Notes: a model not told the origin generated them from the letters alone. 64,000 nt of DNA from Vibrio sp. qd031 (GCF_002100145.1 NZ_JXQD01000008.1:85042-149041); one strand, 5' to 3'; positions 34,380 through 43,741 are shown, counted from the stretch's first letter. Numbers and translations: made by a program.

Positions 34380-36110
34380 CTAAACGGCAGCAGATTCAGT
34401 AATTGGGTCTTCGTTACGTAGCCCTTTAAATTCAGGCATCAACGAAATAAGTTGCTGACTGTATTCATGCTGTGGAGACTCAAACAGCGCTTCTGTTGGC
34501 GCAACTTCAAGCAAGGTCCCCATTTTCATCACCCCAATTCGGTCACACATCTGTCGAATAACCGGTAAATCGTGGCTGATGAACAACATGGTAAGATTTA
34601 ACTCATCTTGCAAATCCTTCAACAAATTAAGAATTTGCGCTTGTACGGATACATCCAATGCAGACGTTGGCTCATCACAAATCAAAAGACGTGGACGAGT
34701 CGCTAATGCGCGAGCAATGGAAATACGTTGTCTCTGTCCGCCAGAGAATTCGTGTGGATATTTCACCGCGGCCATACGGCCCAACCCAACATGATCAAGC
34801 AGGTCGTTCACGATTTCACGGGTTTGGGCTTCATTGCGAGTGAGTTTATGGAATCGAATTGGCTCAGCAATGATGTCAAAGATCTTCATTCGAGGGTTCA
34901 TTGACGTATACGGATTTTGGAACACCATCTGCATCTGACGACGCAACGGACGACGCTCTTTTTCAGATTTAAGCGCGGTCATGTCAATGCCTTCAAAGGT
35001 GACTTTGCCTTCATTAGGCTCGTAGAGTCCCGCGATAACACGAGCGATGGTCGATTTCCCTGAACCCGACTCACCGACTAACCCGAATGTCTCACCTTCG
35101 TGCACTTCAAAGCTCACGTCATTCGACGCTTGCACATATTCGCGACGACTTTCAAACAAAGAATCTTTGGTGACAAAACGAAGACTCACGTTTTCTACAT
35201 TAAGCAATGGGCCCGTGTACTCACGATCGTCCTGGCTTTGTCCTAACCAGTGGTTTTTCACATCTAGAGGCTCCATTTCTGTTGCTTCTTCGATGTAACT
35301 GACCAATGGAAAACGGTCTAGCTTTGCGTCAGAGCGTGGAACCGCAGAAATCAAACTACGGGTATAAGAGTGGTCTGGATCGCCAAGCACTTTCGCTGTT
35401 GGACCAAACTCAACCAAATCACCACGGTACATAACCGCGACTTTATCGGTTACGTTAGATACGACTCCCATATCGTGAGTGACAAGCATGCAACCGACAT
35501 TATTTTCAATACATAAATCACGGATCAGTGTCAGTATTTGATCTTGGATGGATACATCTAGTGCCGTAGTCGGCTCATCGGCAATGATCAGGTCGGGTTC
35601 GCCAGCAAGCGCAATCGCAATAACCACACGCTGACGCATACCGCCAGAAAACTGATGGGGATACTGTTTTAAACGATTCTCAGGCTGCGGAATGCCAACT
35701 TGCTTCATTAAAGAAAGGGCGCGTTGATACGCCTCGTCTTGCGAGACATTCATATTGGCATGAATGGTTTCGGTTAGCTGATGCTCGACAGTAAATAATG
35801 GATTTAGCGAGGTCATAGGATCTTGGAAAATGAACCCTATTTTTGACCCTCGAACGCTGCGCATCTGCTCGGGGGTGAGTCCCGATATTTTTTCACCGTC
35901 AAGAAACACATCGCCACTGGCAATGCGCCCTGGTGGGCTCAGCAAATCAATCACAGCATTTCCTACTGTCGATTTACCCGCACCAGATTCACCAACAACA
36001 CCCACGATCTCCCCTCGCTCGATGTTGAAACTTAACGACTTTACTGCGGCGAGAACGCCATGACGCGACGGGTATTCAATCCGAAGGTTTTTTACTTCTA
36101 ATAGTGACAT
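34380..36110 (-). CDS. Fused DppD-DppF type ABC transporter ATPase
   Basis: One 576-residue polypeptide carries both nucleotide-binding domains of a peptide importer. The first half has GESGAGKST (residues 40-48), FSGGMRQRV and IIADEPTTALDVS; the second GESGSGKST, FSGGQRQRI and LICDEPTSALDVS. Both look catalytically complete. Each half has the oligopeptide-transporter C-terminal tail, and the linker between them is at about residues 275-305. It resembles YejF and GsiA in being a fusion. It is the first gene of the operon: ATPase, binding protein, two permeases. Confidence 0.95.
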   Translation of the reverse strand: MSLLEVKNLRIEYPSRHGVLAAVKSLSFNIERGEIVGVVGESGAGKSTVGNAVIDLLSPPGRIASGDVFLDGEKISGLTPEQMRSVRGSKIGFIFQDPMTSLNPLFTVEHQLTETIHANMNVSQDEAYQRALSLMKQVGIPQPENRLKQYPHQFSGGMRQRVVIAIALAGEPDLIIADEPTTALDVSIQDQILTLIRDLCIENNVGCMLVTHDMGVVSNVTDKVAVMYRGDLVEFGPTAKVLGDPDHSYTRSLISAVPRSDAKLDRFPLVSYIEEATEMEPLDVKNHWLGQSQDDREYTGPLLNVENVSLRFVTKDSLFESRREYVQASNDVSFEVHEGETFGLVGESGSGKSTIARVIAGLYEPNEGKVTFEGIDMTALKSEKERRPLRRQMQMVFQNPYTSMNPRMKIFDIIAEPIRFHKLTRNEAQTREIVNDLLDHVGLGRMAAVKYPHEFSGGQRQRISIARALATRPRLLICDEPTSALDVSVQAQILNLLKDLQDELNLTMLFISHDLPVIRQMCDRIGVMKMGTLLEVAPTEALFESPQHEYSQQLISLMPEFKGLRNEDPITESAAV

Positions 36111-36557
36111 GCACCAGACCTCTACTGCCGGCAGCTTCCTGCTCTGTCTGCAACTAATAATTGTGTCAGAATAGTTTCTGATTCTTATCTATGGCAGAAC
36201 AATCTGGCAAATAACTCACAGAAAAGCAACATTTAATCGCTAAAAAGTTAAATTTGTACAGATTTTAGGCACGATTGATGCTTGATTCGTAGGTTTTCAT
36301 GAATTTTTATTCTGAAGTGCAAAAAAGCAAACGTTTACGCTGTGATCGAGGTTCTAGTTACAACGCTAATTGGCCGTTTTTAGGCGTAAATGCAATGTGC
36401 ATAACCATTCACCTGAAGCCAGTAACAGTTTAGAAACAAACCCTACCAAATACAAAAATACAGACCCATATAACTAGCAATGGCACTATTAATCAGCAAT
36501 AAACACCACGAAACACCCTGTAGTGCAGAGCTATACTTTGCATGGATTATTATAAAC
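36111..36557. promoter_or_regulatory. Upstream region of the peptide transporter operon with PurR-like site
   Basis: A 447-bp AT-rich gap between yhgN's end and the transporter start. GCAAACGTTTAC at 36327-36338, in the wider AAAGCAAACGTTTACGCT, matches the LacI/PurR-type operator ACGCAAACGTTTGCGT well. It lies about 220 bp upstream of the ATPase start. No coding frame is convincing in the gap, and the -35/-10 could not be fixed. Confidence 0.4.
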
Positions 36558-37142
36558 CTAACCTAGATAGCTTTTTACGCCGTCAAGCAACATTTGCGTG
36601 GAGATCATAATCAGTAGTAACCCCATCAGTCGCTCGATGGCTTTCAGGCCGCGTTCACCCAGCAACTTATGGAAAAAGTTATAGAACATCAAAATAATAA
36701 AGGTCGCAAACCAAGCGAGAAACACCGACAAAGATAGCTCAAGCATTTGATTTGGATATTGATTGGAGAGCAATAGGATTGAAGCGATCACTGAAGGGCC
36801 AGCAATCATAGGGATTGCCATGGGGACGAAAAATGGTTCCTCACCCGCCGCCAGAGATACAACGCCTCCGGGTTGAGGAAAGATCATTCGAATGGCAATA
36901 ACAAAAAGGATAACACCACCCGAAATACTCAATGTTTCTGGTTGTACATTTAAAAACTTAAGGATTGATTGCCCAGCGAACAAAAACAACATGAGTATCG
37001 CAAGAGCAAATAATAGCTCTCGAACTAACACTTTACGACGTCTTTTGGGATCGAGGTGTTTTAGGATGGATAGGACAATAGGCAAATTGCCCAGTGGATC
37101 CATGATCAAAAACATCATGGTTGCAGCTGACAATATGTCCAT
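36558..37142 (-). CDS. yhgN: MarC/YhgN-family inner-membrane protein
   Basis: A 194-residue inner-membrane protein of the MarC (UPF0056) family, with six predicted spans. It starts MDILSAATMMFLIMDPLGNL, which with LIMDPLGN is the family signature, and has the PMAIPMIAGPSVIAS repeat half in the middle. It matches E. coli YhgN rather than MarC. Function is unknown; the family is not the multidrug pump once suggested. Followed by a gap and the peptide transporter operon. Confidence 0.9.
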   Translation of the reverse strand: MDILSAATMMFLIMDPLGNLPIVLSILKHLDPKRRRKVLVRELLFALAILMLFLFAGQSILKFLNVQPETLSISGGVILFVIAIRMIFPQPGGVVSLAAGEEPFFVPMAIPMIAGPSVIASILLLSNQYPNQMLELSLSVFLAWFATFIILMFYNFFHKLLGERGLKAIERLMGLLLIMISTQMLLDGVKSYLG

Positions 37143-37182
37143 TCTTCTCTCCCAGACTCGGCGTCGTAAATTGCTGTTTAAA

Positions 37183-37431
37183 TTAGTGGTTGCACACTCG
37201 ATGCGCTTGGGTTTGCCACTTACCGTCTACTTCAACAATTTTTTCGCGTGATTGGAAAAAAGTAATGATCGCGTCAAACGACAGTCTATCTTGACTGCAA
37301 GTGTGAAATTGATATGACGATCCATACTCGCCATCGAGCCAAGATTTGAGCTCACTCAACGTCATCGGAGTTTCTGTCAGTTTTTTCAATATCGTATGCC
37401 CATGTAGACTGGACAATGTGGTGTGTGTCAT
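37183..37431 (-). CDS. YecH-family small metal-binding-type protein
   Basis: An 82-residue protein from ATG 37431 (GAGGTTCCT just upstream); the longer frame from 37473 is unlikely. It contains SSLHGHTILKKL at the N-terminus, FHTCSQDRLSFDAII in the middle and HRVCNH at the end, which together match E. coli YecH. The paired His and Cys residues suggest a metal site, but no role is established. It lies 40 bp upstream of yhgN on the same strand. Confidence 0.8.
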   Translation of the reverse strand: MTHTTLSSLHGHTILKKLTETPMTLSELKSWLDGEYGSSYQFHTCSQDRLSFDAIITFFQSREKIVEVDGKWQTQAHRVCNH

Positions 37432-37491
37432 AGGAACCTCATACTTAATATGCGCGAAGTGTACCACTGCCACTAACGATTGAAAATGACT

Positions 37492-38124
37492 CTAAACGAG
37501 TGAAACCACCATGCCCAATTGCGCACAGCAATAGCATGTCATGGTTAAACGTGAATACCTGCGCTGATGCGCGACATAAGGATTTTTTGAAATCGCGAAA
37601 AAGAGTCCCGCTAGGATGAATAGCACACTACTGATCATGGCGAACACATGCTGCAAACTGGGTTCAGATAACCATACTTGAGCAGACACAGACAACAGCT
37701 GCAACATCATGATCCCCATTATAATTACGGGCAGTAGCACTTTATCCAATACAGGAAGTAATAGCAGGATCACTATGACAGCAACTGCTATCACCACAAT
37801 AGGCAACCACCAACTAACCATAGTATCGAGTTGCATCCAAATAGCTTTGCTATAACAGATGTAAGCGATGGTGTGCAGGAGAAACATAGAGGGTACCGCT
37901 GAATCATTGAGCTTTAACACCCACTCTCCACAGTAGCCAAACAGCAAAGCGGTAATAACCCAGAACAATGGTGCAGACGTTGAAAACGCTTCAGGGGTAA
38001 CCAATAGCGCAGTAACGATCAGTGAAGGGGTCATGACCAACAGGCTGAACCCACCAATTGCGCTATTGCGATTATTACTAACGATTTGAGCTAGCGCGAA
38101 TAGAATATAAAAAATCCAAATCAC
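37492..38124 (-). CDS. yhhN: YhhN/TMEM86-family membrane protein
   Basis: A 210-residue protein with seven or eight membrane spans. FGYCGEWVLKL followed by HTIAYICYSKA in the middle, and the C-terminal SRLTMTCYCCAQLGMVVSLV, match the YhhN family; animal members hydrolyse lysoplasmalogen. In E. coli yhhN neighbours yhhM; here a YhhM-type gene lies about 1.4 kb away on the other strand. Substrate in bacteria is unknown. The D of the usual GD motif is replaced by E (CGEW). Confidence 0.72.
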   Translation of the reverse strand: MIWIFYILFALAQIVSNNRNSAIGGFSLLVMTPSLIVTALLVTPEAFSTSAPLFWVITALLFGYCGEWVLKLNDSAVPSMFLLHTIAYICYSKAIWMQLDTMVSWWLPIVVIAVAVIVILLLLPVLDKVLLPVIIMGIMMLQLLSVSAQVWLSEPSLQHVFAMISSVLFILAGLFFAISKNPYVAHQRRYSRLTMTCYCCAQLGMVVSLV

Positions 38125-38787
38125 TGTGACGTTCTCATGCTTGTAGGTCGCCTAGTGTAGTGAAGCTCGATAAAGCATTCACCGCTTTTGTACTTAGGAT
38201 TGATCAATATCTCATTATTTTTGAGCCAACCGGTATAACCATAAAAAAATTCAGCTACTTCTCTGACTTCCCAGAATCTATCTATAAGCACTGACTAACT
38301 ATTGAAATTGGCAAACACAGCTCATTTAAAACGTGCCTAACCCAAATAAATAACCACATTTAATCATTAAAAAACATACAGTTAAAATTCACCACAAATC
38401 GAAAAGCCAATTTTAAAGGCTAGTGATCAATTCTATCGACTAACCTTACTTTCTCCACACAAATAGGCCCAAGTTTGAAATTTGACACCTTTAGTTGCGA
38501 GTTAGTATCAATAACAAGAAAAATAACCCACATAAATAGACCATTCAGTCACATAAGGAACCAAATAGACTCACAACCCCACCAAACTTAAAGACAACCT
38601 ATTAAATACATTATATATCAACAGTTTAAATGCCAATAAAAAAACAAACAACGAAAAAGCAAACGTTTGCATATCATTTTAAAACCCAATTTATGAGTGA
38701 TTATCAATAAAATCAAATAAAAGCTTGCAAAGTTTAACCGTATTAGGTATTTTTTATACAGCGCACAAAAATTCTACAGGAGGATAT
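38125..38787. promoter_or_regulatory. Long AT-rich non-coding region with a PurR-type palindrome
   Basis: About 660 bp with no credible gene, very rich in A and T. A perfect 12-bp palindrome GCAAACGTTTGC lies at 38659-38670 (in AAGCAAACGTTTGCAT), a close match to PurR/LacI-family operators. It is 118 bp upstream of a 25-codon frame with a perfect ribosome-binding site, so this is probably that gene's control region. A small RNA here cannot be excluded. Confidence 0.45.
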
Positions 38788-38865
38788 ATGACACAATCAC
38801 AAGTTAAAGGATTGGTAATGATCGTTCTGACCATTGGTTTCATGAGTATTCCAGCACTGGTCTAA
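38788..38865 (+). CDS. Possible 25-residue membrane peptide
   Basis: ATG 38788 is preceded by AGGAGG five bases upstream, the best ribosome-binding site in the area. It encodes MTQSQVKGLVMIVLTIGFMS followed by IPALV, a single hydrophobic segment. A 20-bp-stem terminator follows 27 bp after the stop. Promoter-like AT-rich sequence and an operator-like palindrome precede it. No family is recognised; it could be a small membrane protein or the coding part of a dual-function RNA. Confidence 0.6.
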   Translation: MTQSQVKGLVMIVLTIGFMSIPALV

Positions 38866-38892
38866 TCGACTTAGCGAACAATCTACTGCCTA

Positions 38893-38934
38893 TTACGAAA
38901 AAGGGGTATGCCATGGCATACCCCTTTTTCGTAA
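38893..38934. terminator. Strong terminator, 42-bp perfect palindrome
   Basis: TTACGAAAAAGGGGTATGCC followed by AT and the exact reverse complement. The stem can extend through the centre. It has A-runs and T-runs on both arms, and would end the small peptide transcript from the left and the DUF4145-like gene from the right. Confidence 0.9.
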
Positions 38935-38951
38935 TGAGTCAATTATCTGCA

Positions 38952-39314
38952 TCAATCAAGTTTGATGGCGTGCCAATTGTTATAATAAAAGACTAGCGCG
39001 GCTCCGGTAAGTAGGATCACCAGGGCGATGGCTACTCCCCAAATGATTCTGCCACTATTTGGCGTCAGCTCTTTCTCGCACTCACGAGCAGCCTGTTTAA
39101 ACGCCTCTGGGTCGTCCAATGTATAGTACTCTTCATGAACCACTTTATTGCGAATCGTAGCGATATAGCGAAGTTTTTTGATGATATCGTGCGGTAAGCG
39201 CTCTTCAACGCTATTAATCAGCTGATGTAAGCCTTTTCCTTCCGCATGAAACTGAGATTTAAGCAGCGCTTCAAGTCGGCGAGATCGACTCACTACAAGT
39301 TCAATGTCTGACAT
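38952..39314 (-). CDS. Membrane-anchored DUF4145-like protein
   Basis: A 120-residue protein. ATG 39314 has AGGAG five bases upstream. Residues about 1-85 are helical and contain LPHDIIKKLRYIATIRNKVVHEE, of which RNKVVHE is the core of DUF4145-like (HEPN-related) helices. Then a membrane segment at about 91-112 and a short tail follow. It therefore projects a small helical domain into the cytoplasm. The RNxxxH look is HEPN-like (R-N-K-V-V-H), but a nuclease role is not shown. Confidence 0.65.
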   Translation of the reverse strand: MSDIELVVSRSRRLEALLKSQFHAEGKGLHQLINSVEERLPHDIIKKLRYIATIRNKVVHEEYYTLDDPEAFKQAARECEKELTPNSGRIIWGVAIALVILLTGAALVFYYNNWHAIKLD

Positions 39315-39504
39315 AAGCACTCCTTTGTTGTCATTGGCATTTTAGAATACCACGCTTTTGCGGCAGTAAAATAAAACTGTATTGATTTTAACCTATTAGA
39401 ATGTGAAGTCGCCAGAAGTTCCGCAAAAAGCTCACATCGACTCTTTTCTCTCGATCACACGACAATTACACTGGCAATACTCACTACCAGCGAGGAGCAG
39501 CATC

Positions 39505-39837
39505 GTGCCTCTATACTTTCTTGTTGCCATAGCTCTATTGATTGCTTTGGGACTTTGGGTGTTCAGTCGGTTCTATCAAAAACACATACTTGGACAGCAA
39601 GCACCAGAACAGTGCGCAACAGTCGTCGTCATCGATAAACAGAGTGTTGATATAGACGATGCAGCTATCGGCGAAGAAGACAAAGAGTACTGGATCTATG
39701 TGCAAAAAGGACGCTTGGGACCTAAGCGTGAGTTTCAAGTTGGCGTTCACTATTACCACGCACTATCCCCTGGCGACAAAGGTGAACTCACCTACCAAGG
39801 TGGCAAGTTCATTCACTTTTCCCGCCACAAACAGTAA
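39505..39837 (+). CDS. YhhM/DUF2500-family membrane-anchored protein
   Basis: A 110-residue protein starting at GTG 39505, with AGGAG seven bases upstream; the frame is open to 39403 but that part is not conserved. A membrane helix spans residues 4-22. The C-terminal domain matches E. coli YhhM: VVVIDKQSVD..., FQVGVHYYHALSPGDKGELTYQGGKFIHF, of which YHALSPGDKG and LTYQG are diagnostic. Function unknown. In E. coli it neighbours yhhN. Confidence 0.82.
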   Translation: MPLYFLVAIALLIALGLWVFSRFYQKHILGQQAPEQCATVVVIDKQSVDIDDAAIGEEDKEYWIYVQKGRLGPKREFQVGVHYYHALSPGDKGELTYQGGKFIHFSRHKQ

Positions 39838-39862
39838 CGCAACAACGTCTAAACCCTACGCG

Positions 39863-40876
39863 TTAAGGTAGCAGCCAACGCGTTTTAGACGATCGAGACA
39901 ATAACCAACTGCAAGAAAGCGCGAGTGCTCCACTGATCACTACCCACAATGGGATCACCCACACTGGATGCCCCTGATACCAACCCATCTCTTTCATTGG
40001 CCATAAAAATATCGGGTGTAAAATATAGATCCCTAAGCTGTGTTTACTGATGAATCCTACGAGTTTGTTGGTACCTTGGCTAAGGCCTTCTCCAAAATAT
40101 CGGCATAATATAAATACCATGCTCGCAGCCACGATCGTATTTAATGTTTTATACGATAACCATCGACCAAAGCTGTACTTGTCGGCTTCTAGACTCATCG
40201 TAGCGACCATATAAATAGTCACCGCAAACGAAAGCATTCCCGCACAGAGAAGCAATATGACGCTGCTTTGAGTTACAGGGATCTTTTGATACAAAACATA
40301 CCCCAAAGGCAATAAACCAGAATAGAGCCACATCTGATTGCTCCAAGGTCCATCTATACGCAGTAAATACAACAAAGTAGTGAGCAGCCAGATCCCTGTA
40401 ATTGCATATAGTGCGGCATCGTCAAAGCGTCTCACAAACCATTGGAAGAATGGGATCACAAAATAGAGTGGAATGAAGTAGTAAAAAAAGCCCAAATGGT
40501 AATAGGTGGAATGAGTGAGTCCATTGCTTGCCACTTCCATTGCATGACCGGCATCGAAGCCATTAATGCTCCAACCCGATAGGTATGCGTAAAACAGCGA
40601 CCACATTACAAATGGGATCAGTACTTTGCCTAAGCGCCTAGCCACATAATATTTGAGATCAAAGGGCCGAGTATCCGACAGCATCAGGGCGCCGGTAATA
40701 AGTATAAACACAGGTACGGCCCAGCGACTTACAGAGTTGACGCTAATGGCAAAAAACCATTCATTAAATGGAATGTCGCCAAGCTGATGTCGGTATGGAG
40801 CCAATACATGGATTGCGATCACCGCAACCGCTGCCACGCAGCGGGCGAGATCAAAAAAGAGCACTCGTTGTTTCAT
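39863..40876 (-). CDS. Acyltransferase-3 family membrane protein (WecH/OafA type)
   Basis: A 337-residue inner-membrane protein with about ten spans. It opens FFDLARCVAAVAVIAIHVLA, the acyltransferase-3 N-terminus with R and H that contribute to catalysis (R-x10-H). It probably O-acetylates a glycan such as enterobacterial-common-antigen-like or surface polysaccharide, as WecH does; the acceptor cannot be told. It stands alone downstream of the ars operon on the same strand. Confidence 0.85.
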   Translation of the reverse strand: MKQRVLFFDLARCVAAVAVIAIHVLAPYRHQLGDIPFNEWFFAISVNSVSRWAVPVFILITGALMLSDTRPFDLKYYVARRLGKVLIPFVMWSLFYAYLSGWSINGFDAGHAMEVASNGLTHSTYYHLGFFYYFIPLYFVIPFFQWFVRRFDDAALYAITGIWLLTTLLYLLRIDGPWSNQMWLYSGLLPLGYVLYQKIPVTQSSVILLLCAGMLSFAVTIYMVATMSLEADKYSFGRWLSYKTLNTIVAASMVFILCRYFGEGLSQGTNKLVGFISKHSLGIYILHPIFLWPMKEMGWYQGHPVWVIPLWVVISGALALSCSWLLSRSSKTRWLLP

Positions 40877-40964
40877 AAGGCCAGTCGTAAATCGGAGAGT
40901 ACCTAAAAAATTACCATATATTTCTGACAGAGCCTATATTGCCTTGCACAACTATGCTTAGCGG

Positions 40965-42176
40965 CTAGTGATCGTGTCGTGGCAATTTTATGGAGACTAA
41001 GGTTGTTGTCACCAGGAACCCAAACGAGACCCAAAGACACAAGCTTAATCCACCAACTTGGAACAAATACCCAGAGAGTACGGTGCCAATTAAGCGTCCC
41101 ATCGCGTTGGCCATATAGTAAAACCCAACGTCCATCGAGACACCATCGCCTTTGGCGTAACTTACTATCAAGTAAGAATGAATCGAAGAGTTAACCGCGA
41201 AAATAGCGCCAAATATGAGCAACCCAATCACAATAATCCATTGAGGGTGCCATTGGATTTGGACAGAGTAAGCGATCAAGCCAGTAACCAGTGCTAACGC
41301 GGCAACCCAGCCCATCGCTGCAGCACCGTCTGGCACTTTGCCACGAGAGCTGCCGGTAATTCTAGGCGCAAAGCCCTGAACGAAACCATAGGCTATGACC
41401 CATGTAGCGAGGAATCCTCCCACCCATAAGTGCTCCCAACCAAATACCGTACCAAGGTATACCGGAAGAGCCACCACAAACCAGACATCACGCGCCCCAA
41501 ACAAGAACATGCGAGCAAGTGAGAGAACATTGATGCTGTCAGACTTTGAAAACAGTTGCTTGAACTTTGGTTTACTTTTGGCTTTGCCTAAATCGCTCTC
41601 TAGCCAAATGATGCTACCAACAAACACCAAGGCGAGCACTGAAGCCATAAGCACCATAGAGTACTGGAACCCTATAACGCTCAGCAGCAAACCACCAATA
41701 AAGAAGCCTGCGCCTTTCAGTGCGTTCTTAGAACCGGTTAAGATAGCAACCCACTTGTAAAGTGCCCCTTGCTGGTCATTGGGCACCAACGATTTGATGG
41801 CACTCTTGGCACTCATTTTGTTGAGATCTTTGGCAATGCCAGAGAAGGCTTGAGCAGCCATAACCCATGGGATCGTCAACCAAGCATTAGGCACTGCCAA
41901 CATCAGCAGCGCACCAATTTGCATCGCCAGTCCAAGGTTCATCGTTCGGTTAAGCCCCAGGCGAGCACCTAACCATCCGCCCACTAAATTGGTCACAACC
42001 CCAAAGAATTCGTAAAACAGAAACAGTGAGGCAATCGCTAAAGTGCCATAGCCTAGGTCATGAAAGTAAAGCACCACCAGCATGCGTAGTGCACCATCGG
42101 TGATGGTAAAGTTCCAATAGTTGAACGTCACCAACATATACTGGCGGATATTACGATCTAAACTCGCCAAACTCAT
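40965..42176 (-). CDS. arsJ: ArsJ, organoarsenical (1-arseno-3-phosphoglycerate) exporter
   Basis: A 403-residue MFS transporter with twelve predicted spans. It starts with RQYMLVTFNYWNFTITDGAL and has DLNKMSAKSAIKSLVP in the central loop, which are the ArsJ pattern. ArsJ exports 1-arseno-3-phosphoglycerate, the labile product made by the linked GAPDH from arsenate and glyceraldehyde-3-phosphate. It is the last gene of arsR-gapdh-phosphatase-arsJ, 29 bp past the phosphatase. Confidence 0.92.
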   Translation of the reverse strand: MSLASLDRNIRQYMLVTFNYWNFTITDGALRMLVVLYFHDLGYGTLAIASLFLFYEFFGVVTNLVGGWLGARLGLNRTMNLGLAMQIGALLMLAVPNAWLTIPWVMAAQAFSGIAKDLNKMSAKSAIKSLVPNDQQGALYKWVAILTGSKNALKGAGFFIGGLLLSVIGFQYSMVLMASVLALVFVGSIIWLESDLGKAKSKPKFKQLFSKSDSINVLSLARMFLFGARDVWFVVALPVYLGTVFGWEHLWVGGFLATWVIAYGFVQGFAPRITGSSRGKVPDGAAAMGWVAALALVTGLIAYSVQIQWHPQWIIVIGLLIFGAIFAVNSSIHSYLIVSYAKGDGVSMDVGFYYMANAMGRLIGTVLSGYLFQVGGLSLCLWVSFGFLVTTTLVSIKLPRHDH

Positions 42177-42205
42177 TACTTATAGCCCCACTGTGTTATT
42201 GGTTA

Positions 42206-42703
42206 CTACTTAAAGGTCTTTGCCAGCGTATCGACGTAGTCGATTTGAACTGGTTTGGTGAATGCACCTGGACGCAATGCTTGAACATCGGTTTTGATTT
42301 TAGCCAATGGCCAATCACGCTCGAGCAAAGCGTTAGCGGCAAGCAGTCCAGTACGGCCTGAACCGCCCATGCAATGCATCGCCACCTTTTCACCGTTGTT
42401 CAACGCTTGTTGAATCACTGGCGAAGCGTCTGCCCATTGCTGAGAAAAGCTGTCACCGGGTGCGCAGTCATCTTCTATAGGTAAGTGCAACCAGCTCATA
42501 TCGAGTGCTTTAACTTGCTCACCTAATGAGCTCACGCCTTTACTGTTCATTTCTTCGTGGCTCAATGCAGTGGCAACCACAGTGACACCATCTTGCTTAA
42601 GCTGTGCCAGAGATGCATCAAGATCCAACTCTTTAGTACCTGGACAAGGCGTTAAAATAAGTGCGCCGTCATCGACGTTCAGTTGCCATGTAGGGTGTGT
42701 CAT
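42206..42703 (-). CDS. Dual-specificity/CDKN3-type phosphatase of the arsenate operon
   Basis: A 165-residue cysteine phosphatase. The P-loop is HCMGGSGRTG (C-x5-R), and the Asp general acid is likely in LPIEDDCAPG. It resembles the KAP/CDKN3 type. Its place between GAPDH and arsJ, 8 bp from the GAPDH gene, points to a function in the arsenate pathway, such as acting on a phosphorylated or arsenylated intermediate, or regulating the enzyme; its true substrate is unknown. Similar operons with this extra gene occur in vibrios. Confidence 0.85.
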   Translation of the reverse strand: MTHPTWQLNVDDGALILTPCPGTKELDLDASLAQLKQDGVTVVATALSHEEMNSKGVSSLGEQVKALDMSWLHLPIEDDCAPGDSFSQQWADASPVIQQALNNGEKVAMHCMGGSGRTGLLAANALLERDWPLAKIKTDVQALRPGAFTKPVQIDYVDTLAKTFK

Positions 42704-42711
42704 AAAAACTC

Positions 42712-43719
42712 CTATTTATCCGCTAATCCAACTTTAACAACTAACTCGGCCGTACGAGTGGCGTAGCCCATCTCGTTATCGTACCAAGCGTAAATTTTGA
42801 CCATGCGGCTGCCAACCACCATCGTAGATAGTCCGTCAACGATGGTAGAGCGCTGATCGCCACGATAATCAATCGATACTAAAGGACGACCTTCAAAGCC
42901 AAGAATACCCTTCAGCTCGTTTTTAGAGGCTTCTTCAAGCAAGGCATTCACTTCTTCCGCCGTTGTATCGCGCTTAACGTCAAAAATAATGTCTGTGAGT
43001 GACGCATTAGCCAGTGGCACACGAACAGCGTGTCCGTTAATTCTATCTTTAAGCTCAGGGAAGATTTCTACAATCGCTGTCGCCGAACCAGTTGTGGTAG
43101 GAATAAGGCTCATTCCACACGCGCGGGCACGACGTAAATCTTTGTGCGGCGCATCCAAGATTGTCTGAGTGTTGGTCAAATCATGGATGGTCGTAAATGA
43201 CGACTGCTCAATGCCCAATTTCTCATTGATGACTTTAACGACAGGTGCAATACAGTTAGTCGTGCATGATGCTGCCGTTACGATACGATGCTGGGCTGGA
43301 TCAAAAATGTCATCATTAATACCGACAACAATGTTTGCTACTCCAGCCTCTTTAACCGGTGCTGAAACAACCACTCGCTTAACACCTTGATCGAGGTACT
43401 TTTGCAAAAACTCAGTTTTGCGATGCACACCTGTCGCTTCTAACACCACATCACATCCTGACCAATCCACCGCGTCAATATTACGCTGCTGAGTGGTTTT
43501 TATTTTTTGGCCAGCCACAATCATATACTCGCCATCCGCTTGTACTGGGTGAGACCAAGTACCTTGCACAGAATCAAACTCCAACAGGTGCGCAAGAGTT
43601 TTAGTGTCTCCAGCAACATCGTTGATCAGTACAAACTCTACATTTGGCCAATCAAACGCTGCGCGCATTGCAAGGCGACCAATACGGCCAAAACCGTTAA
43701 TACCTACTTTAATCGTCAT
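42712..43719 (-). CDS. ArsJ-associated glyceraldehyde-3-phosphate dehydrogenase
   Basis: A 335-residue GAPDH that makes 1-arseno-3-phosphoglycerate from glyceraldehyde-3-phosphate, arsenate and NAD. NAD-binding GINGFGRIGRLA is at residues 6-17 and the catalytic Cys is in ASCTTNCIAP, with the His in the HDLTNTQT segment. The sequence differs from central glycolytic GapA in details such as HDLTNTQTI and the operon place, so it is taken as the arsenate-dedicated copy. It is the second gene of the operon. Confidence 0.92.
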   Translation of the reverse strand: MTIKVGINGFGRIGRLAMRAAFDWPNVEFVLINDVAGDTKTLAHLLEFDSVQGTWSHPVQADGEYMIVAGQKIKTTQQRNIDAVDWSGCDVVLEATGVHRKTEFLQKYLDQGVKRVVVSAPVKEAGVANIVVGINDDIFDPAQHRIVTAASCTTNCIAPVVKVINEKLGIEQSSFTTIHDLTNTQTILDAPHKDLRRARACGMSLIPTTTGSATAIVEIFPELKDRINGHAVRVPLANASLTDIIFDVKRDTTAEEVNALLEEASKNELKGILGFEGRPLVSIDYRGDQRSTIVDGLSTMVVGSRMVKIYAWYDNEMGYATRTAELVVKVGLADK

Positions 43720-43741
43720 AATCAGATCTCTTTAAAAACTA

